64,000 bases of DNA from Plesiocystis pacifica SIR-1 (lineage in GTDB: Bacteria; Myxococcota_A; Polyangia; Nannocystales; Nannocystaceae), in NCBI RefSeq assembly GCF_000170895.1, contig NZ_ABCS01000051.1, positions 1 to 64,000 of the forward strand, in the 5' to 3' direction. The notes under the pieces are model-generated. The model saw only the letters and a list, made by a program, of their open reading frames with translations, was not told where the DNA came from and did not search any database. Positions within the stretch are counted from its first letter, which is position 1. Every line of letters starts with the position of its first letter. This document shows positions 1 to 8,237 of this stretch, one piece after another. The position numbers and the translations under genes were made by a program.

Positions 1-147
1 CTCTGTCTACTCTAGCCGTCGTGGACGACGCCACGCCCTCCCTGCCCCACGTCCACGACTCAGGGGACTGTGAAGTTTTCACAGTCCCTGTCTACTTTAG
101 CCGTCGTGGACGACGCCACGCCCTCCCTGCCCCACGTCCACGACTCA
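1..147 (-). repeat. Two copies of dispersed repeat A with an intervening hairpin
   Basis: Two copies of a short repeat, with cores at 18-59 and 103-144. Each core is bounded by a perfect 10-bp inverted repeat (GTCGTGGACG and CGTCCACGAC) around a conserved C-rich middle. Between the cores is an 11-bp stem, GGGACTGTGAA at 64-74 paired with TTCACAGTCCC at 78-88. Read in the direction of the lipoprotein gene that ends at 338, the order is gene, repeat B, A, A. The same A sequence recurs near 39.4, 51.2 and 52.8 kb. No protein-coding character is evident. Confidence 0.85.
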
Positions 148-160
148 GCGATTGCCAACG

Positions 161-299
161 AATCCACGCCCCCGCTCGCGGGGGCGACCACCAGCCTTCT
201 CCAAGGCACGAGCTCCATTGCCCACCAAGCTAAAGCGGGGGAGCGGAGCGACGAAGCGTCCCCGGTCCCAGGTGGCTGTGGGGGCAAAACAGAGCTCAG
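161..299 (-). repeat. Dispersed repeat B, copy 1
   Basis: First of five copies of a roughly 135-bp repeat (others near 15.6, 42.3, 46.4 and 53.0 kb). It ends in a GC hairpin, GCCCCCG CTC GCGGGGGC at about 168-185, and has a conserved middle (CGCTTCGTCGCTCCGC in the gene-sense direction). It lies 38 bp beyond the stop codon of the lipoprotein gene at 338 and has the same orientation as that gene. Function is unknown; its position suggests a 3'-UTR or terminator-like role. Confidence 0.85.
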
Positions 300-337
300 T
301 TCCTCCTGTCCTTCAAGACCCGGCGGACCTGAGCGGC

Positions 338-1708
338 TCACAGCTCGAACTTGCGCAGCCACATGTCGCCGGCCTCGTCGGGCTGGTAGTGGACGCCGCC
401 GAGGACGCCGTAGCCGTCGGGGCTGCGCTCGAGGTCGCGGACGCTGACCTGGAAGTCTGGGAAGTCCGGGTGGGCGATCAGCTGCTCGTGGGTCAGCTCG
501 CCGTCGAGGTCGAACCACCCCAGCCAGCCGCTGGACTGCACCCGGCCAAAGCGCTCCCCACCCGCGAGCAGGCCCTGGCCCGTGGACACGATGCCCCAGC
601 CCTGGCCCTCCTCCTCGTCGACCCAGGTCCACAGCACGCTGCCGTCGGTGTCGAGGGCGACGACCGCCGCGTGGGCCGGGGAACCTTCGTAGCCCACGAC
701 GTAGGCCCGCCCCCCCTCGTCCGCGGTGAGCTCGGCGTAGTAAGAGATCCACTCGAGCGGCGCGGCGGTCCACTCGTGCTCCCCCTGGGCCGAGATCGAG
801 ACGACCCTGGGGGGCGACCCGACGGTCGCTGCGACGATCGACCCGTCGGGGCGCAGCGCGAGGTCGAAGGCGCTGTCGCCCATCTCGGGCCCGATCCACT
901 CGAGGTTGCCCTCGGAGTCGTAGCGCCGCAGGTGGAAGACGTCCTCGACGTGGCCGCCGACGATCACGTCGTCCTCGGGGGTGAGCACGACCGAGGTGAA
1001 CGCGGAGTCCATCGGCAGGGTGTGCTGCCAGCCCATCACGCCGTCCCCGTCGAAGGTGACGAGCCGGGCCGAGTCGATGGGCGTGCCCGCGGAGATAGCG
1101 AGGGCGATGAGCTCCCCGCTGTTGGCGCCCACGTCCCACATGGCGGCCTGCTGCCCCGGCCACACCTCGCCCCACAGCATGTCGCCGCTGCTGCCGTCGA
1201 AGCGGCCGTACCAGCGCACGTCGGGGTGCTGGTAGCCAACGACGGCGACGTGGCCGAGCTGGTCCACGGCGATCTCGCGGAAGCTGTCGGGGCCGGGGTT
1301 CTCGCCGCTGACGAACACCTCCCACAGCGCCGTGCCCGAGACCATGCAGTTGGGGCCGCAGCCGTCCCCGGGCAGGGTGTTGCCGTCGTCGCAAGCCTCG
1401 TCGCCCTCGACCACGCCGTCGCCGCACGCCGGGCCGCCGCCGGTCTCCGTCTCCGTGCCCGCGTCGCCCTCGGTGCTCGTCTCGGTGTCCGAGCTCGTCT
1501 CGGTGTCCGTGCCCGTGTCGGTGTCCGAGCTCGTCTCGCCCTCGGTGCTCGCCTCGGTGTCCGAGCTCGCCTCGGCTCTAGAGTCTGTCGTCGACTCGCC
1601 GACCTCGTCGTCGGAGCCGGCTTCGACCCCAACGTCGGTGTCCTCGGACGGAGCGGGACAGGCCGCCAGCGAGAGGGCGGTCAGCAACGGGATGGAGCAA
1701 GATCGCAT
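338..1708 (-). CDS. Cys-rich-module lipoprotein with beta-propeller-like body
   Basis: Predicted surface lipoprotein of 456 residues. A signal peptide ends in a lipobox, LAAC, with Cys17 as the lipidation site. Residues 22-92 are a low-complexity linker of Ser, Thr, Asp, Glu and Gly. At 95-121 there is one Cys-rich module (CGDGVVEGDEACDDGN, then GDGCGPNC) of the Myxococcus Cys-rich repeat type found in many myxobacterial surface proteins. The other 330 or so residues are repeated short strand-turn units resembling a beta-propeller; the ligand is unknown. The ATG at 1708 is chosen because it gives the signal peptide, whereas the in-frame upstream extension has none. The gene diverges from the one at 1842, so the 133 bp between them should hold both promoters. 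Confidence 0.85.
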   Translation of the reverse strand: MRSCSIPLLTALSLAACPAPSEDTDVGVEAGSDDEVGESTTDSRAEASSDTEASTEGETSSDTDTGTDTETSSDTETSTEGDAGTETETGGGPACGDGVVEGDEACDDGNTLPGDGCGPNCMVSGTALWEVFVSGENPGPDSFREIAVDQLGHVAVVGYQHPDVRWYGRFDGSSGDMLWGEVWPGQQAAMWDVGANSGELIALAISAGTPIDSARLVTFDGDGVMGWQHTLPMDSAFTSVVLTPEDDVIVGGHVEDVFHLRRYDSEGNLEWIGPEMGDSAFDLALRPDGSIVAATVGSPPRVVSISAQGEHEWTAAPLEWISYYAELTADEGGRAYVVGYEGSPAHAAVVALDTDGSVLWTWVDEEEGQGWGIVSTGQGLLAGGERFGRVQSSGWLGWFDLDGELTHEQLIAHPDFPDFQVSVRDLERSPDGYGVLGGVHYQPDEAGDMWLRKFEL

Positions 1709-1841
1709 GGGCCCATGAGAGCGCACGAGGACCGTTCGCGCAAACCACGCTCGCTCACAGCCCGCAGGCGGGACTCGCCCCAGCGCGGCAGGCCGCGAAC
1801 TCGGAGATTGAACTCCCGGGAACGCCCGGCGATCATGGGCC

Positions 1842-2408
1842 ATGCTCGCCCGCGCCCCTCGACTGCTCCGCTCGCTGTGTACGGCTGCGCTGATCCTCGC
1901 GTGCGCGGGTCCAGGCTGCGCTGACGACGGGACCGACGAGGGCGACGAGCGAGCCGAGGGGGATGAGGGCGGCGAAGCCGACGCGACGATCAGCGCGGCC
2001 GGCTGGTCCTTCGGCGAGTGCCTGGGCAAGTGCTCGGGCACCTTGACGCTCGCGGCGGACGACGCCCTCGACCTGGCGATCCTCGACTGGGAGACCCAGA
2101 CCACCGTCGGCAACACCGGCACGCTGACCGCCGCGGGGCGCGAGCAGATCGACGCTGCCGCGGTCGCGCTCGTCGGCGTCGCGCTCGACGAGACCTACGG
2201 CTGCCCGGACTGTGACGACGGCGGCGCGAGCCGGATCACCTTGATCCGCGAGGGCCAGTCGACCGAGCACAATTACGAGTTCAGCAACCCGCCCGCGGAG
2301 CTCGCCCCTGCCGACGCCCTCGTGACCGAGCTGATCGCGGCCCTGCGCACGTGCACGGACGGCGAGCTGCTCACCCTCGACGAGGGCTGCGAGCCCATCG
2401 AGCCCTGA
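1842..2408 (+). CDS. Small hypothetical lipoprotein
   Basis: 188 residues with a lipoprotein signal peptide (Arg-rich start, hydrophobic core, lipobox ILAC near residue 21) and then an acidic Asp/Glu/Gly-rich linker to about residue 46. The mature domain has two Cys pairs (GECLGKC and CPDC) that could form disulfides, and strand-rich sequence around an NYEFSNPP segment. No family is recognised. It is divergent from the Cys-rich lipoprotein gene and convergent with the SGNH-like gene, whose stop codon begins one base after this gene's stop. An envelope location is inferred from the signal alone. Confidence 0.8.
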   Translation: MLARAPRLLRSLCTAALILACAGPGCADDGTDEGDERAEGDEGGEADATISAAGWSFGECLGKCSGTLTLAADDALDLAILDWETQTTVGNTGTLTAAGREQIDAAAVALVGVALDETYGCPDCDDGGASRITLIREGQSTEHNYEFSNPPAELAPADALVTELIAALRTCTDGELLTLDEGCEPIEP

Positions 2409-2409
2409 G

Positions 2410-4092
2410 CTACTCCCGGTCGAAGTCGGCCATCATCGCGTCGACGACGGCCATGCCCAGGCGCACGTAGCCGCGGCGCGTGAAGTGGATGTGGTCGCGG
2501 CTGCCCATCTGGGGCACCGCGGTCGCCCAGGTGTGCATGCTGTTGACGCCGCCCATGAAGGCCAGCGCGTCCCAAAAGCCGCAGCCCATCTCGTAGGCCA
2601 GATCCCGCTGGGTCTCGATGATCGCGGCGACCCGCGGTCGGGGCACCCACACGCCGTCCTCGACCTGGCGGGGGAAGTCGCCGGGGCCGATGATCAGGCA
2701 GCTGGCCTCGGGCGCGGCGCGCTGGAGCCGGGTGATGACCTCGCGCAGGTCGGCGCGGTAGGCCGAGATGGGCTGGTTCTCGTCGGTCGCCTCGTTGGTC
2801 CCGTAGAACATGGTCCACAGGTCGGGCTGGCGGTGGCTGAAGGTGTCGGACCAGACCTGCTCGTTCCACTTGAGCATGTTGGCCGCCCGCGTCCCCGAGA
2901 TGCCGAGGGTGTCGACGACCACGCCGGGCTGCTCGCGCTCCATGGCCACGCCGAACAGCCGGACCTCGCCGTCCCCGACGACGCGCAGCTCGAGCTCGTG
3001 GCCGGTCTCCGCGTCGAGGCTGAAGGGGTGGTAGCCGGCGGTGTAGTCCCCGGTCTTCGAGTCCGTGTCGACGACGCCGAGCTTCTTACCGTCGACGTAG
3101 AGCTTGGCCGTGCCGCCGTCGGGCTGGCGCAGGAAGAACAGCTCGTACTGGCTGGCGCGGGGGTAGGCGCTGCGCGGCTTGAGCTTGGTCCGGTCGCGCT
3201 TGCTGCTGCTCGAGCCGCTGACGCCGATCAGCCCGTAGAGGCCGTCCTTGCGCGCCGTCGAGCGCTGGGCGTGCTCGACCTTCCAGCCCTTGGTCTGCTC
3301 GATGGACCAGTCGGCGTAGCGGTGCCACTTGTTGATCTTGGTGGTCGCGATGAAGCCCGGCCCGCCGTCGCCGAAGCGCTCTTGGAAGTAGACCCGCATG
3401 TAGCCCGGGTAGACGTCGGCCTGGGTGTGCGAGGCCCCGTAGATCGCCAGGCGGACCTTGCCGTCGGCGTCGCGGCCGGCCTTCAGGTCGCGCAGGGCCT
3501 GGTGGAAGTGGGCCAGGGAGTCGCCCGCGGCCGGCTCTTCGATGGGCACGTAGAGGCCCAGGGCGTTGCCGTTGACGACCGCCGGGTCCCCCCCCTCGCC
3601 GCCGCCCATGCCCATGCCCGACGAGCCCGGCAGCGCCGCGAGCAGGTCGTCCTCGACGGAGCCCGGGGCCGGCGCGTCGCCTTCCTTGGGCGCGGGGAGC
3701 TTGGGCGCGAGGGGCCGGCCCTGCTCGTCCTCGAACAGCTCGTCCTCGTCGAGGAAGGCCAGCTGCGCCGTGACCCGAGCCGCGAGGGCCTCGGGGGTGT
3801 AGGCGGGCAGGACCTCGTCCGCGTCGGCGTCGGCCGGATCGACGGGGCTCGGCTCCGCGGCGCCCTCGGCCGTCGCCGGCAGGGGGGCGACCTCGGTGTC
3901 GTCGACCCCGGCGCCCGGCATGGACGGGGGCTTGGAGCAGGCGCTCAGGCCCAGTCCGAGCCCGAGCACGACCACGCCCAGATACGCGCCGAAGCCCGCC
4001 GCCTTGGATCCAGGCGCGGGCGCGCGCTCGCCGGGAAGATCGCCTTCGGCCGAGGAGCTCACCCTCGAGTTGTGTCTGGGGCGCCGCGGCAA
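2410..4092 (-). CDS. SGNH/GDSL-hydrolase-like lipoprotein
   Basis: 560 residues as drawn. After a short polar stretch, a hydrophobic segment (about 35-50) ends in LSAC, so this is probably a lipoprotein with Cys52 lipidated. A Pro/Ala/Glu-rich linker runs to about residue 170. The C-terminal 360 residues carry SGNH-hydrolase signatures: GASHT at 219-223 (block I, candidate nucleophile Ser221), YGTNE at 430-434 (block III Asn) and RDHIHF at 532-537 (catalytic Asp533/His536). An inserted beta domain lies between blocks I and III. The family includes esterases and carbohydrate O-acetyl-handling enzymes; the substrate here is unknown. The TTG at 4092 is doubtful; an in-frame GTG at 4062 also precedes the signal sequence. 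Confidence 0.8.
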   Translation of the reverse strand: MPRRPRHNSRVSSSAEGDLPGERAPAPGSKAAGFGAYLGVVVLGLGLGLSACSKPPSMPGAGVDDTEVAPLPATAEGAAEPSPVDPADADADEVLPAYTPEALAARVTAQLAFLDEDELFEDEQGRPLAPKLPAPKEGDAPAPGSVEDDLLAALPGSSGMGMGGGEGGDPAVVNGNALGLYVPIEEPAAGDSLAHFHQALRDLKAGRDADGKVRLAIYGASHTQADVYPGYMRVYFQERFGDGGPGFIATTKINKWHRYADWSIEQTKGWKVEHAQRSTARKDGLYGLIGVSGSSSSKRDRTKLKPRSAYPRASQYELFFLRQPDGGTAKLYVDGKKLGVVDTDSKTGDYTAGYHPFSLDAETGHELELRVVGDGEVRLFGVAMEREQPGVVVDTLGISGTRAANMLKWNEQVWSDTFSHRQPDLWTMFYGTNEATDENQPISAYRADLREVITRLQRAAPEASCLIIGPGDFPRQVEDGVWVPRPRVAAIIETQRDLAYEMGCGFWDALAFMGGVNSMHTWATAVPQMGSRDHIHFTRRGYVRLGMAVVDAMMADFDRE

Positions 4093-4173
4093 GTCAAATT
4101 TGCCCCCAGAAGGGGCTCTAGCGCCCGTACTAACCCTCCCGCCCAGCCCCTGGGACTGTTACAACTGCAACCC

Positions 4174-4770
4174 ATGGCGAGCGTCGGTTTCGTACCTTCA
4201 GCCGAAGGCGAGGAGTGGATCCTCGAGCGCCTCGATCATCCGGCCTTGCCCGCGTGGGTCGCGACGAGCCCCGAGGGGCGCGTGGCCGGGATCACGGTGC
4301 GCGAGACCAGCGTGCTCGAGGCCCTCGCCAGGCGACGGGGTGCGCGGCTGACCCGAAGCGGCGGTGGCCGCCCCTCGGCCGCCCTGCGCCAGCTCGAGGA
4401 GTACCTCGCCGGCACCCGCCGCGACTTCGAGCTCGAGATCCTCGCCGACCCCGCCGCGAGCGCCTTCGAGCAGGCCGCCTGGGAGGCCCTGTGCGCCATC
4501 CCCTTTGGCGAGGTGCGCAGCTACGGCCAGCAAGCGCGCATGCTCGGCAAGCCCGGCGCGGCCCGGGCCGTGGGTCGGGCCAACGGCCGCAACCCCGTCG
4601 CCGTCGTCGTCCCCTGCCACCGGATCATCGGCAGCGACGGCTCCCTCACCGGCTTCACCGGCGGGCTCTCGCGCAAGCGCTGGCTCCTGGCCCACGAGGG
4701 CGTGCGCCTGCGCCCCGACGCGGGCCCCTCGGCGCCGGTCCCCGACAACCAACTGAGCCTGGGGCTCTAG
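4174..4770 (+). CDS. ogt: Methylated-DNA--[protein]-cysteine S-methyltransferase
   Basis: 198-residue suicide DNA-repair protein that transfers the alkyl group of O6-alkylguanine to its own cysteine. The acceptor motif PCHRI is at 147-151 (Cys148). The DNA-binding helix region before it (FGEVRSYGQQARMLGKPGAA, residues 111-130) and the Asn-containing RANGRNP are intact. The N-terminal domain (1-85) is short and divergent, as is usual for Ogt. The ATG at 4174 is chosen because the aligned protein begins there; upstream in-frame sequence has no family similarity. The next gene starts 12 bp downstream on the same strand, so it may be cotranscribed with the lipid-transport genes, although no functional link is known. 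Confidence 0.93.
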   Translation: MASVGFVPSAEGEEWILERLDHPALPAWVATSPEGRVAGITVRETSVLEALARRRGARLTRSGGGRPSAALRQLEEYLAGTRRDFELEILADPAASAFEQAAWEALCAIPFGEVRSYGQQARMLGKPGAARAVGRANGRNPVAVVVPCHRIIGSDGSLTGFTGGLSRKRWLLAHEGVRLRPDAGPSAPVPDNQLSLGL

Positions 4771-4782
4771 CGAGGGCGCGCC

Positions 4783-5538
4783 GTGGCCTTGCTGCGCATG
4801 CTCCAGACCATCGGGGGACTGGTGGTGTTCATGGCTCAGGTCGCCCGCGCGACCTTCAGCCGGCCCTTTTACCTGCGCCAGACCCTCGACATCATGGCGA
4901 TCCTGGTCCAGCGCTGCATCGTGCCCGTGGGCCTGGCCGTCGCCCCCGTGGGCGCGGTGATCTCCCTCCAGGGCATCGCGGTGTTCAAGCTCTTCGGCGC
5001 CGAGCGCATGCTCTCGGCCTTCCTGGGCACGGCGATCATCCGCGAGTACAGCCCGGCCCTGGCCTCGGTCATGGTCGCGGCCCAGGCCGGCTCGTCGATC
5101 GCCGCGCGCATCGGCACCATGAAGGTCCGCGGGCAGATCGACGCCCTCGCGGTCATGTCCGTCGACCCGGTGCGCTACGTCGTCGTCCCCGGCGTGCTCG
5201 CCTGCGTCCTCGTCACGCCCCTGCTCAGCGTGGTCACCAACTTGCTCGGCATCCTCTCGGGCTGGATCTTCGCCGTGCCCCTGGGCGGGGTCGACCACGG
5301 CGCGTTCATGGACAACCTCACCGCCCAGATCACGCCCATGGACCTGTGGGTCGGCCTGGGCAAGTGCGCGGTCTTTGGCCTCGGCGTCGGGATGATCGCC
5401 GGCTACCTCGGGCTCAACGTCGGGCGCGGGGCCGCCGACGTCGGCAAGGCCGCCAACGACACCGTGGTCAGCACCATCGTGCTGATCCTGTTCACCGACT
5501 ACGTCGTCAGCATGGCGCTGCTGGGGGCCGGCCTGTGA
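4783..5538 (+). CDS. mlaE: MlaE-type ABC transporter permease, first copy
   Basis: 251-residue inner-membrane permease of the MlaE/YrbE family, which works with an MlaF-type ATPase and an MCE protein to move phospholipid between inner and outer membranes. The family signature is clear in the middle: AQAGSSIAARIGTMKVRGQI followed by DALAVMSVDPVRYVVVPG. Five or six hydrophobic segments follow an N-terminal amphipathic stretch. The start is GTG, preceded by GCGAGGG. Its end overlaps the next permease gene by 4 bp (GTGA), which implies translational coupling. The two permeases are clearly different sequences. Confidence 0.92.
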   Translation: MALLRMLQTIGGLVVFMAQVARATFSRPFYLRQTLDIMAILVQRCIVPVGLAVAPVGAVISLQGIAVFKLFGAERMLSAFLGTAIIREYSPALASVMVAAQAGSSIAARIGTMKVRGQIDALAVMSVDPVRYVVVPGVLACVLVTPLLSVVTNLLGILSGWIFAVPLGGVDHGAFMDNLTAQITPMDLWVGLGKCAVFGLGVGMIAGYLGLNVGRGAADVGKAANDTVVSTIVLILFTDYVVSMALLGAGL

Positions 5539-6314
5539 GCGGCCCGGACGAGGGCCTGATCGCGAGCGTCGAGCGCTCGCTGACCAAGCTCGTCGACTTC
5601 GTCCGCTTCGTGGGCCTGGCGCTGCGCGTGCAGTTCACCCGCGTCCCGCCCCGGGACGTGTTCATCACCCAGTTCGTCGACGCCGGCTGGGGCTCTCTGG
5701 CCCTGCTGACCATGCTCACCGCGTTCGCGGGCCTGAACCTCAGCGTCCAGAGCTACGCCTCCTTCGAGCGCTTCGGCGGCCAGGACCTGCTGGGCATGTT
5801 CGCCGGCGTGGGCGGGGTGCGCGAGCTCTACCCGGTCATGGCGGCCGTCGTCTGCGGCGCGCGCATCGGCGCCAACTTGGCGGCGAGCCTGGCCAACATG
5901 CGCATCTCCGAGCAGATCGAGGCCCTCGAGGTGATGGCCGTCGACCCCCTCGACTACCTGATCTCGCCGCGGCTGTGGGCCGTGACCCTCGCGCTGCCGC
6001 TGTTGTGCGGCTACGCCGACGTCGTCGGGATCGCGGCCAGCTACGCCGGCGCCGTCTACCAGCTCGACCTCGACGCCGGCAGCTTCATGACCCAGATCCA
6101 AGAGCAGGTCGGCCTCGTCGACATCGGCGCGGGCATGCTCAAGGGCCTGATCATGGGCTGGCTGGTCGCGGTCATCGCCTGCTTCCACGGCTACAGCGTG
6201 TCCAAGCGCGACGGCGCCGACGGGGTCGGGATCTCGACCAACCTCGCCATCGTCCACGGCGCGGTGACCTGCATCGTCGTCAACCTGTTCCTGTCCTGGC
6301 TGATCTACGGATGA
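5535..6314 (+). CDS. MlaE-type ABC transporter permease, second copy
   Basis: 259-residue second permease of the MlaE/YrbE family. Signature region: ARIGANLAASLANMRISEQI then EALEVMAVDPLDYLISPRLW, with several membrane segments (for example ALLTMLTAFAGLNLSV and the C-terminal IVVNLFLSWLIYG). The GTG at 5535 overlaps the stop codon of the previous permease. E. coli MlaFEDB has one permease gene that forms a homodimer, whereas mycobacterial mce operons have a yrbEA/yrbEB pair. By analogy, these two probably form a heterodimer (inference). The ATPase gene follows after 18 bp. Confidence 0.9.
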   Translation: MSGPDEGLIASVERSLTKLVDFVRFVGLALRVQFTRVPPRDVFITQFVDAGWGSLALLTMLTAFAGLNLSVQSYASFERFGGQDLLGMFAGVGGVRELYPVMAAVVCGARIGANLAASLANMRISEQIEALEVMAVDPLDYLISPRLWAVTLALPLLCGYADVVGIAASYAGAVYQLDLDAGSFMTQIQEQVGLVDIGAGMLKGLIMGWLVAVIACFHGYSVSKRDGADGVGISTNLAIVHGAVTCIVVNLFLSWLIYG

Positions 6315-6332
6315 AGTGCGGGTGATTTGCCC

Positions 6333-7130
6333 ATGAGCGCCCCCAAGCAACGCGACGACACCCCCGCGGTCGTGCTCGAGAACGTCAGCAAGTCCTTCGG
6401 CTCGCACACGGTCCTCGACGGCGTCAACCTGACCATCCCCCGGGGCACGATCTGCGTGATGCTCGGCCCCTCGGGCACGGGCAAGTCCGTGCTCTTGCGC
6501 TGCCTCGTCGGCCTGCTCCGCCCCGACACCGGCCGCGTGCTCGTGTTCGGCGAGAACGTGGCCGAGCTCGACGAAAAACGAGCCCGGGACCGCGACCGCC
6601 TGTTCGCCGTGCGCCGTCGCTTCGGCATGCTGTTTCAGGACGGCGCGCTGTTCGACGACATGAGCGTGTTCGACAACGTCGCCTTCCCCATGCGCCTGCA
6701 CACCAAGATGCGCGAGGACGAGATCCGCGAGAAGGTCCGCGACCGCCTCGCCCGGGTCGGGGTCGCCCACGCCGAGGACAAGTTCCCCAGCGAGCTGTCC
6801 GGCGGCATGCGCAAGCGCGTCGCCTTCGCCCGGGCCATCGCCATCGACCCCGACATCGTGCTGTGCGACGAGCCCTCCTCGGGCCTCGACCCGGTCATGT
6901 CCGCCACCCTCGACGAGCTCATCCTCGAGCTCCACCGGACCCTGGGCATGACCTTCATCATCATCAGCCACGACACCGCCGAGGCGCGCATGGTCGCCCA
7001 GTACATCGGCATGCTCGCCAACGGCAAGCTGGTCACCTTCGGCCCGGCCGATCAGGTGTTCGCCGAGAACCACCCCGCCCTCGAGCAATTCTTCACCCGC
7101 CAGACCGTCGGGCCCATCAAAGTCGTCTAG
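6333..7130 (+). CDS. mlaF: MlaF-type ABC transporter ATP-binding protein
   Basis: 265-residue cytoplasmic ATPase that should energise the two adjacent permeases. Walker A GPSGTGKS is at 45-52. The Q-loop (MLFQDGALFDDMSVFDNVAF), signature LSGGM, Walker B IVLCDEPSSGLDP and switch His (ISHD) are all present and in order. The QDGALFDDMSVF segment is characteristic of the MlaF subfamily. The ATG at 6333, preceded by GGGTGA, is preferred to an in-frame TTG two codons upstream. The 3' end is unusual: the last codons and the stop lie in the first unit of a three-unit 14-bp direct repeat. Confidence 0.94.
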   Translation: MSAPKQRDDTPAVVLENVSKSFGSHTVLDGVNLTIPRGTICVMLGPSGTGKSVLLRCLVGLLRPDTGRVLVFGENVAELDEKRARDRDRLFAVRRRFGMLFQDGALFDDMSVFDNVAFPMRLHTKMREDEIREKVRDRLARVGVAHAEDKFPSELSGGMRKRVAFARAIAIDPDIVLCDEPSSGLDPVMSATLDELILELHRTLGMTFIIISHDTAEARMVAQYIGMLANGKLVTFGPADQVFAENHPALEQFFTRQTVGPIKVV

Positions 7131-7160
7131 GCAAAGTCGTCTAGGCAAGGTCGTCCAAGC
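7119..7160 (+). repeat. Triplicated 14-bp direct repeat at the mlaF stop codon
   Basis: Three adjacent 14-bp units: AAAGTCGTCTAGGC at 7119-7132, an identical copy at 7133-7146, and a diverged AAGGTCGTCCAAGC at 7147-7160. The first unit contains the mlaF stop TAG, and the last ends one base before the GTG of the MCE gene. It looks like slippage or tandem duplication. It lengthens the mlaF-MCE gap to 31 bp. Confidence 0.8.
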
Positions 7161-7161
7161 C

Positions 7162-8232
7162 GTGAACCGCAAACACATCTTCCTCGGGGCCTTCATGGTC
7201 ATCACCCTGGGCCTGCTGCTCTACCTCGCGCAGAGCATCGGCGCCCTCGGTGGCGGCAAGGGCCAGCGCTATGTCGTCTCCCTCGATCAGGCCGCGGGCC
7301 TGGTCCGCGACAACGCGGTCAAGGTCGCCGGGGTCAAGGTCGGCGTGGTCGAAGACATCGCCGTGACCCCCGACGGCGCCCAGCTGACCCTGCGCCTCGA
7401 GCAGGACGTCGAGCTCCACGAGGACGCCGTCGCCCGGGTCCGCGCCAAGAGCCTGCTGGGCGAGAAGTACCTGCAGCTCGACCCCGGCACCGAGGACGCG
7501 CCGCTGCTCGCCGAGGGCGGCGAGATCGTCAACGTGCGCTCGACCTTCGAGGTCGACCAGGTGCTCAACGCCCTCGAGCCCGTGCTCGGCGGCGAGGACT
7601 CGATCGGCGCTGCGCTCAAGCCCCTCATCGGCCGCGTCGACGGCCTGGTCGCCAAGGCGGCCGGCGAGGACGGGGGCGAGCCCGTCGTCACCCGCGAGGA
7701 GATCAGCAAGACCCTCGACGACGCCATGGCCACCGTGACCGCCGTCAAGGAGATCACCGAGGAGAACAAGGACGGCGTCAAGCTGCTCATCGACAACGTC
7801 AACGAGCTCATGGACGACCCCCGCGTCGACCGCATCATCGGCAACCTCGACCGCATCACCACGACCACCGCCAACCGCCTGCCCGGCCTGCTCAGCAAGG
7901 CCGACCAGACCCTGACCCGGGCCGACAACGCCCTGGCCAAGGTCGAGCGCGTGACCGACGAGCTGACCCCCGAGCGCATGGACAAGGTCGGCGAGATCAT
8001 CGACGACGTCGCCGTGGCCAGCGACAACCTGGCCAAGATCTCCAAGGACCTCGAGGGCATCGGCGAGGACGTGGGTCCGCTGGTCAGCAACCTGTCCCTG
8101 CTCGCCCGCCGGGCCGCGGCCATCGACGAGCTGACCGTGCGCAAGTTCCTCCAGGAAGAGGGCGTGCTCGTGCGCGTGGGCGGAGGCAAGCGCAAGAACG
8201 CCAAGGACCGCATCGAGGCGCTGGAGGAGTAG
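7162..8232 (+). CDS. mlaD: MlaD-type MCE-domain lipid-binding protein
   Basis: 356 residues. An N-terminal anchor (about 6-24: IFLGAFMVITLGLLLYLA) leads into one MCE domain (about 35-115, with GLVRDNAVKVAGVKVGVVED and RAKSLLGEKYLQLDPG), the lipid-binding module that forms hexameric rings in the periplasm. The C-terminal 200 residues are helical with regular charge patterning and probably extend towards the outer membrane. The family is known for phospholipid or hydrophobic-substrate transport. The GTG start follows the 14-bp repeats. It is the fourth gene of the permease-permease-ATPase-MCE operon, and the GGCT-like gene begins 5 bp after its stop. No mlaC or mlaB gene is adjacent. Confidence 0.92.
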   Translation: MNRKHIFLGAFMVITLGLLLYLAQSIGALGGGKGQRYVVSLDQAAGLVRDNAVKVAGVKVGVVEDIAVTPDGAQLTLRLEQDVELHEDAVARVRAKSLLGEKYLQLDPGTEDAPLLAEGGEIVNVRSTFEVDQVLNALEPVLGGEDSIGAALKPLIGRVDGLVAKAAGEDGGEPVVTREEISKTLDDAMATVTAVKEITEENKDGVKLLIDNVNELMDDPRVDRIIGNLDRITTTTANRLPGLLSKADQTLTRADNALAKVERVTDELTPERMDKVGEIIDDVAVASDNLAKISKDLEGIGEDVGPLVSNLSLLARRAAAIDELTVRKFLQEEGVLVRVGGGKRKNAKDRIEALEE

Positions 8233-8237
8233 AGCCC

